A stretch of 64,000 nucleotides of DNA from NCBI GenBank assembly GCA_029891385.1, contig CM057234.1, positions 21,376,350 to 21,440,349 on the forward strand, read 5' to 3'. Shown here one piece after another: positions 34,606 through 47,202 of the stretch (the stretch's first letter is position 1; every line of letters starts with the position of its first letter). The position numbers and the translations under genes are program-made. The stretch is from Erythroxylum novogranatense. Lineage: Eukaryota > Streptophyta > Magnoliopsida > Malpighiales > Erythroxylaceae. Under the pieces are notes generated by a model, which did no database searches, was not told where the DNA came from, and saw only the letters and a list, made by a program, of their open reading frames with translations.

Positions 34606-37600
34606 ATGATGACAATTGAAACTTTTGCTCAACCAACAATCCCCTTGCTTTGATGGTTACTATAACTATTGGAGCATCCTAATGGATAATTTCTTCAATT
34701 ATAAGGAGTACTGGCTTGTCGTCTCTAAGAGTCTCAAAAAGAATTATTGAACCAATAGTTTGTATGCAAACAAATGAAGTAAAAGGACAATGATTCAAGG
34801 ATTTCGCGGGAAAATTTTATATTTTGTAGAATTTGACAACTCAAATCTTAAAAACTATTTAAGCAATTTACTACTCAATCTTGAAAACTAGTCCTTTTTA
34901 AGGATACCTTAAAGCAAATTTGGGATTTTATAAAAAAGAAGTTCCAAATATTTGTAAAGAAAAGGAAATAGCTTTAAGCATTTCAATCAGAGTTAAAACT
35001 ACTCCAGATGAAATTAGGAGAATCTATTTAAAGATTTTTCTTAAAGACAATGATAATTATCATCAAAATGCAAGATAAGTATAAGATAGTTGACATAAGA
35101 TTATTTAGAAGATTCGTTGATCAATGACATCAAAATTTAATTTTACTGTATGTATATAGTTAATATAAAGATTATTTAGAAGGTTCTTTTATCAATGACA
35201 TCAAAATTTAATTATATGTAAGTTCTACAACAGAATCAAAGGATCTCCAGTTTCTTTTAATTGATGAACTACAAGGTTCACTATTAGCTCAAGAACAAAA
35301 AATAAACCAATAAGATTTTTTTTAAAAAAAAAAGAGAGTAAGCGTTGAAGGCATCATCATAAAATTATTATATGCCAAATAGAGTTGATAGAGGATAAAG
35401 TAGTGTTAAGGTCAAGGTAGAGTAAGCAATGATCGTAGAAACTAGTATCAATATCACCAAGAAAATCAACTTCAAGGAAAAGAAAAAGGACGTGGAGGTA
35501 ACCACACAGCAACTTATAAACCAAAGCCAATAGATAAATCCAATATAGAGTGTTATATGTGTCTTCGCTATAGTCATTATTAATTAGTATATCAAACCAA
35601 TTTGAATAAATAGAGTGGTGAAAAACAAACTTTATTATAAAAGAAGAACAAGAAGAGACGTCTCTTTTATTGATATGGTATTCTAAAGGAGAAACTTAAT
35701 AAAAACATATGATAGAAATTAATTGCATCAACTGTATGTTTGGTGACAAGAAGGCATTCTCTAACTTTGATGAACCTTTCTATAGTTATGTCAAGTTTAG
35801 TGACTATTCCATGGTTCTATCATAGGAAAGGAAGGGTCACTACTCAAACCAAAGAAAATACCTTCCACATTATCTATGATGCATTTCATATGCTAGATTT
35901 AAAATAACTTACTTAATACGGGTTAACTATAAGAAAAATGATGTGAGGTTTCTAGCATAAATGGAGTGTGTAGATTTCAATATTCAAAGATGGGTTCAAT
36001 TGCTCAAGATAATATAATAATGAATGATATATTTCCTATATATCTTCAAAACATCGTTCATTCTTACTTTTTTAGTAAAATTGAAGGATGTAGTATAGCT
36101 ATGACATTTTCATTATGATCACCTATTAGTACATTACAAACTTTGTAGAAAAAAATATAAGGATTGATCTTTCTCAAATTACAACTCCCTTTGATGTTTA
36201 TGTAGATTGTATTGTTAGCAAACAATATTGAAGTCAATTCTTAAAAGAAAAATCATAGAGAGAAAAAGAAAGTTTTTAGTTCATTTGGGTTAAAACGTTC
36301 ATCTTCCAATGCAGGAAAAGGAAAGATAATAACCATTATTAATGATTATAGTTAGAGAATATTGGTATTTTTTTGCAAGAAATTTTAAAGTTTTATTCAC
36401 ACTGAATATGTGAGAGAATACAATTCACATGAATTTGTAATTTTTTTAGACTTATAGAATCAAAAGGTAGCTTACAACAACAATAACTCCTTAATAAGAT
36501 GAAAAAGTTTGAGAGAAAAAATCATATGATTGTGAATATGGTGTGAAGCCTTTTATTAAGGAGTGAAGCTCTTAAAAGTTTTTTTTAACCTAATGCATCC
36601 AATTGAATTGTTCATATTTGGAATAGATGTCCCATACTTAATATCCAAAATATGATATTTGAGGAAGTACTCCTATGTTCATATTTTAGATGAAAAGAGG
36701 AAAAGGCTAGAGAAAAAAAGGAGAAAATACTTTCTTCTTAGTGTTAGTGATCAATCAAAAGCCTATAAACTATCTTAACACTAAAAAAATCAATATTAGT
36801 TTATATGTTATCTTTGATGAAGAGAAGTTTTGGAAGTGGAATAATGATGGTATCAGACAACAAATTCTTGCTAATTTTATTGGAGAAAAGAAGATGGAAA
36901 GTAATAGTTAGAGGAGGATGAAAAACATGCAATTCCTATAAGTTCAAAAGAAGAGGAGTTACCTCAATATATTAGAAGAAGACATGTATGGATGACTAAT
37001 TATGAGGTAATCGGAATTAGCCAATTTAAAGATCTACTTACACATTTTACACTATTTTCAAATATAATCCCACCACTTTGTTAGTGGTTGTTAAAGAAAT
37101 AAAATGGTGGAAGGGCACAATCGAAGACGAAATTGCAATATTTAAAAGAAATAATACTTGAAAGTTGAATAAGCTTTTAAGAGGGCACAAGAAAATTAGC
37201 GTCAAGTGGATATACAAGATGAAATTGAACAAAAATAACAAATTTGACATGTACAAGTAACAGTTAGCAGGTAAAGGTTATAAATAAAATTTTGGCATAG
37301 ACTTTAGAGAAGTTTTATCCCTAGTTGTATGACTCGATATAGTCAGAAGGATGATTGTTTTGATAGCTCAAAATGCACGCCCCATTTTTGAACTAAATGC
37401 AAAATTAACCTTCTTACATAGAGACTTAAATGAAAAGGAATTTATTGATTAACTTTGTGGTTATATTAAGAATGGAGAAGAGAATAAAAAGTATAAATTG
37501 AATAAGGCACTATAAACTAAAAACAAGCTCTAAGAGTTTGGTATAGTTGTATAAATACATATTTTATAAGGAATATTTTAAAAATATTTATATGAATATA

Positions 37601-39106
37601 CAATTTTACAAAGATTGATGATAGGTTATAATGCTCATTATCTATTTATACTGGAAGTGATAATGTAATGTTATCCATGATGGTGAAATTTGATATAACT
37701 AATCTTGGAATGATGCATTATTTTCTTAGTATTAAAGTTGTCCAATCTGTCGGTATAATTTTTATTTCACAAAAGAATTATGCTCAAGTGATTTTATACA
37801 AGCTTAAAATAAATAATTATAATTTTTGGCATGTCAACTGAAATTAGTTTGAAACTTATAAAAGATCGTAAAGAAGAAGGGTTGATAGCATCCATTACAA
37901 TTAGGAATTTTGATGTATTCAACACTTACAAGCAATTTTATGAATGTCATACTGTAATTAGTATCAAATTTGGGTCTAGTATGGCACAATACTAGTATCA
38001 ATCAACTAATTTTTCTAAATTACAAAATAGTCTCTAAATTTTAAAATTGCAAATTAGTCTTTCAATATGTTATATTATATAATTTTTTACTTTATTTCAA
38101 TCATATCTCAAATTTTCATAATAATGAAACTTTGATATAACAAGTATTTATTTACTTTTATTAATATATTTTCGCATATTTCTCATAAATTAAGATTAAA
38201 AATTATTTAACTAATATATAAATATAAAATTAAGAATAATCCAAAGTTAAAATGCATTTATAATAAGTGAATTTAATTTCAAAATTATCTTTACATATTT
38301 CAAAAGTTATTATAATAATTTTCATATGTATACACTAAAAGTATATATATCATAAATATGAAATCTATAAATTTTAAAAATATTCACTAAATATATTTAA
38401 ATTAAGTTAAACCGATATATCTAGTTATATAATATATAATCACTAATTACAGAAAAATTATTTAACAATTTTTTATGTGTATCTTTAATGTTTATTAAAT
38501 AAATTAGAGACAATTTTATCATTTTTTAAAAAAATAAAGTATGGTTGATATTTGTCCAGTATTTTAATGATCGACCAATACCAACCGATAGTGTTGGTGC
38601 CGATCGACACCAAAGTCTAGTATAATACTCTTTTGCTTAGTACTAATTTTTGGTTGATATAACCGTTGATATTCAAATTACTACAATTATGCATTCAACG
38701 TCTTATCGGCATGTTTATTAAAGATCCAAGAAAGATGTATCTTCTTGCTGCAAAAGAATTTTTAACTAAATTCAGGGAACAACTAATTGTAGTTTGTTTT
38801 ATAAGATAGGTGAAAAGTCATAATTGTTTAACTATACAGATTTAGATAGTAATTATATTAGAGATTTAGATAATAGGAATAATACATCTAACTATATTTT
38901 TATGATGAGTTTACGAGCAATTTTATGGTCTTAAAAAAGCAATCAATTGTGGCTTTATCAATTTCAAAGCATATTCTTGTCAAGTAAAAAAGATTCTTTA
39001 AAAAATTCATTTCAAGTAGAAAGTATCTACTCTCATTACTACGACAACAATATTTCAATAACAATTTTTTTTTTTAAATCTTGTTTTATATGAAAGAAAT
39101 AGACAT
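34606..39106 (+). pseudogene. Ty1/copia gag-pol pseudogene, first part
   Basis: With stops ignored, plus-strand reading gives a gag start (MMTIETFAQPTIP, then a YYNYWSILMDNF box) at 34606. Weak integrase remains lie near 36180-36440 (NDYSREYWYFF). A clear reverse transcriptase spans about 37080-37910: KWWKGTIEDEIA, GHKKISVKWIYKMKLN, KPIFELNAKLTFLH-like, LGMMHYFLVLKLSNL and SQK-like boxes. The RNase H start follows at about 38690-39000 (AAKEFLTKFRE, NYTDLDSNYIRDLDN, SNYIFMMS). Nonsense codons and indels are everywhere. The Tat-type element at 39107-49277 cuts the RNase H region, which continues at 49278. A stretch at about 37957-38650 does not fit copia and may be a separate insertion. Confidence 0.85.
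37957..38650. mobile_element. Candidate AT-rich insertion in the copia relic
   Basis: The copia reading is lost after about 37960 and resumes near 38680. The intervening DNA is very AT-rich and starts and ends with similar inverted phrases (AATTAGTATC at left, TTAGTACTAATT at right) and GTCTAGTAT/TCTAGTATAAT. This suggests a MITE-like insertion, but no clean duplication was identified. Confidence 0.35.
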
Positions 39107-39525
39107 TGGTTCAGCCTGATTCTGGCGAAGCTGCATGTTGCTGCTTGGATCCATGAACTTGACTGTTTCTGACAAGAGTTCCTACAAAACAACACAAGGC
39201 ACGCCGGGGGTTGGAATCCGACAAGCCCCTCCGACGCTCAAGTTAGTCTTTTGTGAGGGTTTTGGTTGCTGTTAAGCAGAGAAAGTCAAGGTTCTAATCT
39301 CGTATCTGTATCATGGCAAAGTTATACCTTTTATACAGAATTGATGTTAGGTTTAGGTCTTTACGTATGCATGGGAGACTTCCACCTGCAAGTGGGTCAT
39401 GGATGCGTGGACTACGGCCTAGGCCTAGCATAATTGGTAGGAACTAGGTCAGCCCTTGCGGGGTGGACCAATCGATCCATGAGTCATTTTGAGTGAGTTT
39501 GGGCCTAGTACGACCGACCCAACCA
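39107..39525 (-). repeat. 3' LTR of the Tat-lineage element
   Basis: It is 419 bp, collinear with 48859-49277 without indels. It ends at CCAACCA, followed by internal TAAGCTCG. The polypurine tract expected next to it on the minus strand is weak (GGAGTAGCGAG). Confidence 0.93.
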
Positions 39526-40000
39526 TAAGCTCGCTACTCCTCGAGTCTGAGCAAGGAGAAGGGTCGAAGGAGTACATAAAAATCTTGTAGCTCTTCCGAG
39601 GATAGCTCGGGGTAGGCCCGATCGGTCCGATATCAATGGATAGTACATGACTGCTCGTGCTAGGATTGATCGGTTGAGTGTTCCGATCGGTCGGCATCGA
39701 CACTTATTGCGTGAAAGCTCATACCAAGAGAGTTTAGGCGAATGTCTACGCTAAGCGCGTGAAGGTACTTTATTTAATTATTACTGACGGCGCGTTCCCT
39801 TTGACAGATTTTCAGAATCTGAAACGAAACGTCTTTGTAACCGTTGTGCAGCTATCACGTACGTCCTTTCAACTGTTGCGTCGCTCTAGATTTCGAATAA
39901 CCCTAATTCACATCAGTTCAGATTTTGCTGCATGTTTGAGCTTGTTTTGGATTTTCTCCATGCGTCGAGCTTTGATTAGAGCGTCCATTCGATCGATCTT

Positions 40001-40009
40001 CTATAAGTA
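40001..40009 (+). promoter_or_regulatory. TATA-like box for the antisense gene
   Basis: CTATAAGTA lies about 215 bp before the ATG of the antisense reading frame. A pyrimidine-rich leader (about 40060-40200) follows, as in plant 5' UTRs. Promoter function is inferred. Confidence 0.5.
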
Positions 40010-40215
40010 CTCAGGGTCGATAGACTGCAGATTTTCTTTACGCCTATTTTGTTCTCCGGCTTTCATCTTGCTTTTATTTGTATTTTCTTGCCCACAGTCT
40101 CCGGAGTTTTCTTTCAACCGCCTTCCAAATTTCCAACCTCAAATCACCAAATAAGTACGTCATTTTTCCTCGTCTCCTCCTCTAAAGTTTTTTCAAAAGT
40201 TTTCTCTTAGTAAGC

Positions 40216-42283
40216 ATGTCGTCAGCCAGTTCTAGAAGTATGGTTAGCCTTAGGGGTGAAATCGCCAAGAGGGCTTCCCAACCAGTCGGGACGCTTGAAG
40301 TAGCAGCAGTGTCGGGGGTAGGAGGTGTTGAAGAAATCTCGATGAGAGAACGAAAGGATGGGCTGGTCGTGGAGGAGTCACCGAGAGATAAATCGATAAT
40401 GACCGTGGGGGAGTTGAAAAGGTCGATTATCAGGAATAATATCCCTATGTCCTGGGGGCCTAGGCTGGCCTTAGAGAATGAACGGATCCACAGAAATTTG
40501 AGTGGGTATTTTGCTGTTTCTGATAGTTTCTTCGCGGTCGGTGATATGAGGCTTCCGTATGCCCCGATTGTAGACGAGGTGTGCGTCAACTACCAATTGA
40601 TGTCGAGCCAGATTCCTCCGAATGAATGGAGGTTCATTAGCGGTTTGGCCTTGCTGTGCCATCAGTTTGGCTATTTGCCTTCGGTTGGCATCCTGCGCCA
40701 TTTTTTGAGGATGAATTAGAGCTCTGGGGATGGGATCCCTCATTTGCAGTACAGAGATGTCCATTTTGTGAGGCCCCCAGGATCTTCCTTTGAGTGCCGA
40801 CCGTGGAGGTACCTTTTAGTCGAGCGTTGGAACGATGCATCGAGCGTATCTCTTACTAGGAAGGAGTGGGAGGTAGTCGGTCGCATTAAGGAGCTCGGCC
40901 GGTATGACTTCGATCGGCTCATTCTGGGATATCGGGGGGGGCTCGGCCGATTCCTTTCTAAACGACCCCCCTCTCCAAATTAGCGGGCTAGGAGAGGAAA
41001 CCGCCCCCTCTGGTTGACTCCTCGTGGTTGAACTATTTTCTGTATTTGTAAGTATTGGTTTCGCTTTCTAACCTGTTTTTATTGTTGTGTAGCCATGGCA
41101 AGGATGGACGATTTTGCTAGGTCCTCCCTTCTCCCTAAATGCAAAAGGCAGGCCAAAGGGAAGAAATAGAGGAAGGAGGCAGAGACTAGTGAAGGCGCCC
41201 CTCCGCCAACGGAGCCAGGCCATTCTCTACAGTATTACTGGCCCCTCGAATGCCCCGGTTGGATAAGGGCAAAGGGAAGGAGCGAGCCTTTAGTGGCGAA
41301 CGATGGGAGTTCGCAGTTAGTTTTGACAAGGCTGTGTCGCTTAAGGACGCTGGTGTGGCTCTGCAGATTGCCCAGAAAGCCGTTCCTCCTACGGATGAGG
41401 ATTTTTTGACGCGCTAGACAATAAAAAGTTGATGGCTCATCTCGTCCGCAGCTGCGTCAGATATATGGTATACGCCTTTGAAATGTATCAACATCTGGAT
41501 CAGCTCGATGAAGTGAATCGGACAATGGATCGGGAGGTTTATGACCTTCTCGAGCAAGTTAACGCTTTGAGAGCTGAACTTGCAGAGGCGAAGGAGGGGC
41601 AAGATATTTTGTGGGCTCAATTCTCTTCAGTTGCAGAGGAGAAGAAGTCTTGGGAGGAGGAGAGGAGCGCTTTGAAGGTTCAACTCACTACGGGTGAGGA
41701 GGAGAGATATAGGGTGATTTTGGAGAGGGATGGGCTGGCTGAGGAGTGTGAGGGCTTGAAGAAAGAGGTGAAGACAGAGCAGGAGCGTAGGAAGAAATTC
41801 CTCCAGTATTGTCATGCAGCGGTGGAGGGTAAACATAGGACCGAGGATATATTGAGAGAGTTGTGGTGCTCCATCAAGAAGCAAAGGGTTGAGGCGATAA
41901 AGCGGCGGAAAAAATGGTTCCTACATAGGGAGTGCTTAGAGTTCGCTTGCGACTTAACCCTTTCGGTCCTGAGGAGTTGCCATGAGGTTCACATTCCTGA
42001 CGGGTCGGAGGGTCCTTCAATTGAGGACTATGCTGAGCCGATGCTTCCTATTGTTCTTGGCCTTTTTTTGGAGGAAACGAGGGAGAGGGCTGAGGTAAAG
42101 CGAACCTTAGTTCCGGAAGAGGAGCTGGACCTTAGCTCAGAAGAGGAAGAGGACGTCTCTCCACTGTCTTCTCCTCCCGATCTGGCTGCTGGCCCTTCCT
42201 CTACCGAACCTGCTGCCGGCCCTTCCTCTCCTCCGGCCGATCCTGCTGCTGTCCCTTCCTCTCCTCCAAAAGGATCAAAATGA
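40216..42283 (+). pseudogene. Antisense ORF of the Tat element (putative gypsy-type transposon domain), broken
   Basis: It starts MSSASSRSMVSLRGEIAKRA at 40216. The first 300 residues include GELKRSIIRNNIPMSWGPRL, NEWRFISGLALLCHQFGYLP and, after an in-frame TAG at 40717, RPWRYLLVERWNDASS. This matches the domain known from antisense ORFs of Tat/Retand elements (Transposase_28-like). An eight-G run at 40934-40941 carries a frameshift. A GTAAGT...TTGTGTAG pair (41048-41092) could be a very short intron. After more frameshifts, 41429-42283 is open for 284 codons. It encodes a coiled coil (about residues 35-125 of that segment), an acidic patch and a Pro/Ser-rich repeat tail ending PPKGSK. The function of this protein family is unknown; it is not needed for the standard retrotransposition steps. 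Confidence 0.85.
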
Positions 42284-42477
42284 TTGTTTCCCCTTGTAAG
42301 GCTCATCTAGTCGGGCTTGTGACCAGAGCTTTAATTCGAAGAAATAGAAGCTCGGTTTTCATTACCTCTTTTGTGTTAAAGATTAGATGATCCTCTCGAA
42401 TAGCAGGTCGCGAATGAGTGCATTCAATGTGCATCGATCGGGTGAATTAGGCCGAGTGATAATGAGGTCGAACGATC

Positions 42478-43208
42478 CAAGATTTTGTCTTGGGATCTTG
42501 GCCGAGCGTAGTCGATCGACGTCGAGGTCGAGCTATGGTTCCAAGGATCTTGTCTTGACAACCTAGCCGATCGGGGTCGATCGATGTCGAGGTCGAGCTA
42601 TGGTTCCAAGGATCTTATCTTGGCAACCTAGCCGATCGTAGTCGATTGATGTCAAGGTCGAGCTATGGTTCTAAGGATCTTGTCTTGGCAACCTAGCCGA
42701 GCAAGGGTCGAGACCGAGCCATGGTTCCAAGGATCTTGTCTTGGCAACCTGGCCGATCGTAGTCGATCGATGTCAAGGTCGAGCTATGGTTCCAAGGATC
42801 TTGTCTTGGCAACCTAGCCGAGCGATGGTCGAGACCGAGCCATGGTTCCAAGGATCTTGTCTTGGCAACCTGGCGAGCTATGTTGATCGATGTCGAGTCC
42901 GAGCCATGGTTCCAAGGATCTTGTCTTAGCAACCTGGCGAGCTATGTCGATCGATGTCGAGGCCGAGCCATGGTTCTAAGGATCTTGTGTTGGCAACCTG
43001 GGGAGCTATGTCTATCGATGTCGAGGCCGAGCCATGGTTCCAAGGATCTTGTCTTGGCAACCTGGCGAGCTATGTCGATCGATGTCGAGGCTGAGCCATG
43101 GTTTCAAGGATCTTGTCTTGATAACCTGGCGAGCTATGTCGATCGATATCGAGACCGAGCCATGGTTCCAAGGATCTTGTCTTGACAACCTGGCTGAGCG
43201 ATGGTCGA
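42478..43208. repeat. Tandem array, about 12 units of 64-66 bp (two of 56 bp)
   Basis: AAGGATCTTGTCTTGGCAAC recurs at about 42543, 42608, 42673, 42729, 42794, 42850, 42914, 42978, 43042, 43106 and 43170, with a diverged first copy at about 42479. Each unit also has a GGTCGATCGATGTCGAGG-like part with the palindrome GATCGATC and a GAGC(C/T)ATGGTTCCAAGG part. It lies between integrase and the antisense gene, in the 3' untranslated part of the element. Units 7-12 differ less from each other than from units 1-6, so the right half was amplified later. Confidence 0.95.
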
Positions 43209-43395
43209 TGGGATTTTCTACACTTTGCCAAATTTAATGAAATTTTTCCTTGCTGAGAAATCTGAAAGCCCCTTTATTGATGATGATGAGGGCGTGGGCC
43301 ATTAAAAAACCTGACTGGCAGGGCCAGGAAAAAGGTACCCACAAGTTGTGTACAATAAACAATAATAAACAAATATTAACTAAAATAAAGCTTAT

Positions 43396-46300
43396 CTACT
43401 GGTAGAACGCCTTCAGGTTTTGGGAGTTCTAGGGCCTCGGTAGAACCTTTCCGTTCGTATCGCGCAGGATGTAAGAGCCATGTCCGGCTTGCTTGACCAC
43501 TTGATAGGGTTCTTCCCACACCTGTCTGAGCTTTCCAGGATGGTTTCCAGCCGCCTCGGCTTTTCACAGGACGTATCCGCCAACCTTTATGTCGCTCGGC
43601 TTTACCCTTCTATTATAGAACTTCGTTGTTTTTTGCTTGATGGCCTCCGAACGAGCGGCTGTCGTATCCCTGTCTTCACTAAGGAGCACGAGTTCTACAC
43701 GGCGAGCTTCATTATTCCGCTCTTCTTCATAGCTTGACACTCTTTGGTTGTGCAACACTACTTCTATTGGAACTAGGGCTTCTGCCCCAAAGGTCATCCT
43801 GAACGGTGTTTCCCCCGTGGCTCTATTTGGTGTAGTTCTGTACGCCCACAATACTTCATCTAGTTCTTCTACCCAAGTCTTACGTCCATCTAAGCGCTTC
43901 TTGAGAGCACTTATTATCTTTTTGTTAGTGTTCTCCGCGAGGCCGTTGCTTTGAGGGTGAGCTACTGAAGTCAATTGGAGCCTTATCTTTAGTCGGTCGC
44001 AAAAGTCTCTGAATTTATCGTTATCAAACTGCCGACCGTTGTCCGTAACCAACACCATAGGCATCCCGAAGTGACTTAGTATATTTTTTCGTACAAAATT
44101 CTCCACCTTCTGCTCAATAATTATAGCGACCGCTTCCGCTTCTACCCACTTGGTGAAGTATTCCACTGCTACTACCAAAAACTTCTTCTGTCCAGGACCG
44201 AGAGGGAAAGGTCCCAGTATATCCATTCCCCATTGAGCAAAAGGGATAGGATGACTCACGATTTTCATCCTCTCGGTCTGCTGGTGAGACAGGTTACAGT
44301 TTTTTTGGCAAGCCTCACATCGGTCGACTTTCTCCTAGCAGTCTCTCTTCATTGTCGGCCAGTAATACCCCTGTCTAATCAGTCTATGAGCCAACATTCT
44401 GCCTCCTATGTAATTTCCACACATTCCTTCGTGGACTTCAGCCATTACCTGTTCTGCCTCTTCTTCACTTAAGCATCGCAGTAGTGGCCAGTTATAAGAC
44501 CGCTTGTACAAGGTGTCGTTAACGATCGCATATTCAGCCGCCTTTATCCTTAGTTTCTTGGCTTCCAAGGAATCTTCAGGCTGCGTTCCCCCGAGGAGGT
44601 ACTGTCTGATCGGTCCCATCCAACTTGATCGATCGACATTTACGTCGAGGACTTCATTAGCTTTCCGAATGCTGGATCGTTCTAGCCGCTCGACCAAAGC
44701 GCTATTTTTCGCATCTCGGTCGGAAGCCATTTTGGAAAATGCATCTATCTTAGCATTTTGGGTCCGTTCTATCCTGCTGATCGAGTATTGTTCGAAATTA
44801 CTCAATTCCTGCTTTACCAATTCCAGGTACTTGATCATACTGCTCCCCTTAGCCTCATACTGCCCAGTGACTTGGCCAACTACTATTTGGTTATCGCTGT
44901 ACACCTGGAGATGTTTTATCCCCATCTTCTTGGCCAATTGGAGGCCGGCTGTCAGAGCTTCGTATTCTGCTTCGTTATTGGAGGCCTTGAATTCTAACCA
45001 AAGAGCATATTCCACCTTTTCTTCCTGTTGCGGGCTGATCAATATCACTCCTGCTCCGCATCCTTCAACGTTGGACAACCCATCAACGAATAAGCTCCAG
45101 GCAGGGCGTTGCTCACCCTGCGAGTTAGGTTGACTCATTTCTGCAACGAAGTCTGCCAACACTTGTGCCTTGATCGTCGTCCGAGGCTTATATTGTATGT
45201 CGAACTTCCCCAACTCTACTGCCCATTTTATTAATCACCTCAAGATTTTGGGTTTTTGGAGGCACTGTCTGAGAGGTTGGTCGGTCCATACCTCGAGGGT
45301 ATGACTCTGGAAGTAGGGTCTCAACTTTCGCGCCACAGATATCAAGGAGAGAGTCAGCTTTTCTAGGGGAGTATATCGTGTTTCTGGTCCGCTCAGCACC
45401 TTACTGACGTAGTAGATCGGGAATTGCTCGTTTCCCTTCGATTGAACAAGGACTGCGCTAGTCGTCCCTTTCGTGACTGCCAAATATAGAATCAGATTCT
45501 CCCCCTCAACTGGGCTCTGTAAGACTGGTGGACTAGTCAGATACTGCTTCAAACATAGGAAAATGCTCTTTCGCATTCATCCGGCCAGTGGAATTGGGTC
45601 ATGTCCGCTTTCCTCAAAATTTTGAAAAAAGGGAGGCACTTGTCCCCCAACCTGGAGACGAATCTGCTCAAGGAAACTATCCGATTGGTTAATATCTGAA
45701 CATCTTTCAAGCATCGCGGCGAAGGCATTTGGACTATAACTTCGATTTTCTCTGGATTAGCTTCAATTCTCCGCTGAGTAATCACAAACCTCGGGAATTT
45801 TCCGGATGCCACACCAAAGACGCACTTTTTAGGGTTTAACTTCATCTGAAATTTATTGAGGGTCTGGAAGACTTCTTTGAGATCTTCCACATGCTCAGCG
45901 GCCGTCTTATATCATCCACATAGGCCTCAACTGATCAACCGATCTGTTTCTTAAAAACTTCCATGACAAGCCGCTGATAGGTAGCCCCCGCATTCTTCAA
46001 GCAGAACGGCATTACTTGGTAGCAATGCGTGCCCTGGTCGGTTATAAAGGTTGTCTTCTCTTCGCCTTCGAGACTCATTTGAATCTGATGGAAGCCCGAG
46101 AAAGCATCCAAGAAGCTGAGAAGTTCATGCCTTGACGTGGAGTCTACCAGCTGATCGATTTTGGGCAGAGGGAAACTGTCCTTTGGGCACGTTTTGTTTA
46201 AGTCGGTGAAGTCGATGCACATTCTCCGCTTTCCGTTTTTCTTCTTCACAAGCACAACATTTGCCAACCATTCAGGGTATATGACTTCCCGAATGAACCC

Positions 46301-47202
46301 AGCACTAAGCAGTTTTTCAATTTCTTTCTTAATCACCTCCTGCCTTTCTTTGCTTTGCCACCTCTTCTTATGTCTAACTGGCTTGTAATCTTGTCAAATA
46401 CCGAGAGAATGTGATGCGACCGATCGAGATATTCCATGCATATCTCTCGGTACCCAGGCAAATATCGATCTGTTTTCTATCAAGCAATCCGTGATTTTTT
46501 TAACTAGGCCCTTCTGAAGCTCGGAACCTAGATTTGTGAATTTGGAGCGGTCTGCTTCATCCAATACGACCCGCTGCGTTTCTTCTACGGGGTTCATCCT
46601 CTTCGTTTCTTCATCGGCTCTCACGTCAAGAGAGCTCGTCAGGACTACCGCCCCGTCTAGAGTCCTTGTTTCTGCTAAGTAGCATTCCCTAGGATTTCTC
46701 TGCTGACCCCTGACAATACCAATTTCATGGAGTGTTGGGAACTTCATTGCTTGGTAGTAGGTGGAGACGACTGCTCTGAGGGCGTTTTGAGTGGCTCGAC
46801 CTATTATCGCATTGTACGCCCCGCCAAACTTCACAACGAGGAACTCAACGTTCTTCTCTATCTGATACGGCTTTTGTTCGAATCTTACTTTCAAAAAGAC
46901 TCAGACAAATGGGTAGACTGATGCCCCAGTCACCTCTTTAATAGGTCCTTCAATAGGCAGTAGTCGATCCTCTAATATCTCCATCTGCTTAAAGGCATCA
47001 TAATATAATAGGTCGACCGAGCTACCCGTATCGATTATTATCCGCTTCACCTCATTGTCGTCCATGTTCATATTTACTACGAGCACGTCATCATGAGGAC
47101 AACTAACACCGTCAAGGTCAGACTCGTTGAACGATATCATTCCATCGTTTTACCTATTTCTTTTGGCCGACAAGTCTTCGCCGACCTGCCTGGCATACTT
47201 CT
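43396..47202 (-). pseudogene. Tat-lineage pol (PR-RT-RNH-aRNH-IN), inactivated
   Basis: Order on the minus strand: protease with IIIDTGSSVDLLY (about 47030). Reverse transcriptase with CIDFTDLNKTCPKDSFPLP, LDAFSGFHQI and the catalytic YVDD (about 45905-45920). A first RNase H (ILYLAVTKGTTSAVL, TPLEKLTLSL). A second RNase H with SLFVDGLSNVEGCGAG and NNEAEYEAL. The integrase zinc finger has one histidine changed (GNYIGG). The integrase core is D (MDILGPF), D (VTDNGRQF), E (GLAENTNK), followed by the C-terminal part ending NLKAFYQ and TAG at 43398-43396. Breaks are a stop just before YVDD, a deletion with frameshift just after it, a frameshift near 45560, a stop after the zinc finger (44334) and two stops near 43565-43425. 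Confidence 0.93.

Noticed and set aside
39190..39250. GGGGGTTGGAATCCGACAAG resembling a tRNA T-arm
   Set aside because: No acceptor, D or anticodon stem fits around it, and it is part of the Tat LTR and present in both LTR copies.
41048..41092. A GTAAGT...TTGTGTAG pair as a definite intron in the antisense gene
   Set aside because: 45 bp is shorter than normal plant introns and the frames around it are already broken, so it is only mentioned as possible.
42478..43208. Regular repeats that could suggest a CRISPR array
   Set aside because: Units are near-identical along their whole length with no unique spacers, in a plant retrotransposon.
44504..45133. A 209-codon plus-strand frame opposite the second RNase H
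   Set aside because: Shadow of the minus-strand pol sequence, which has clear domains.
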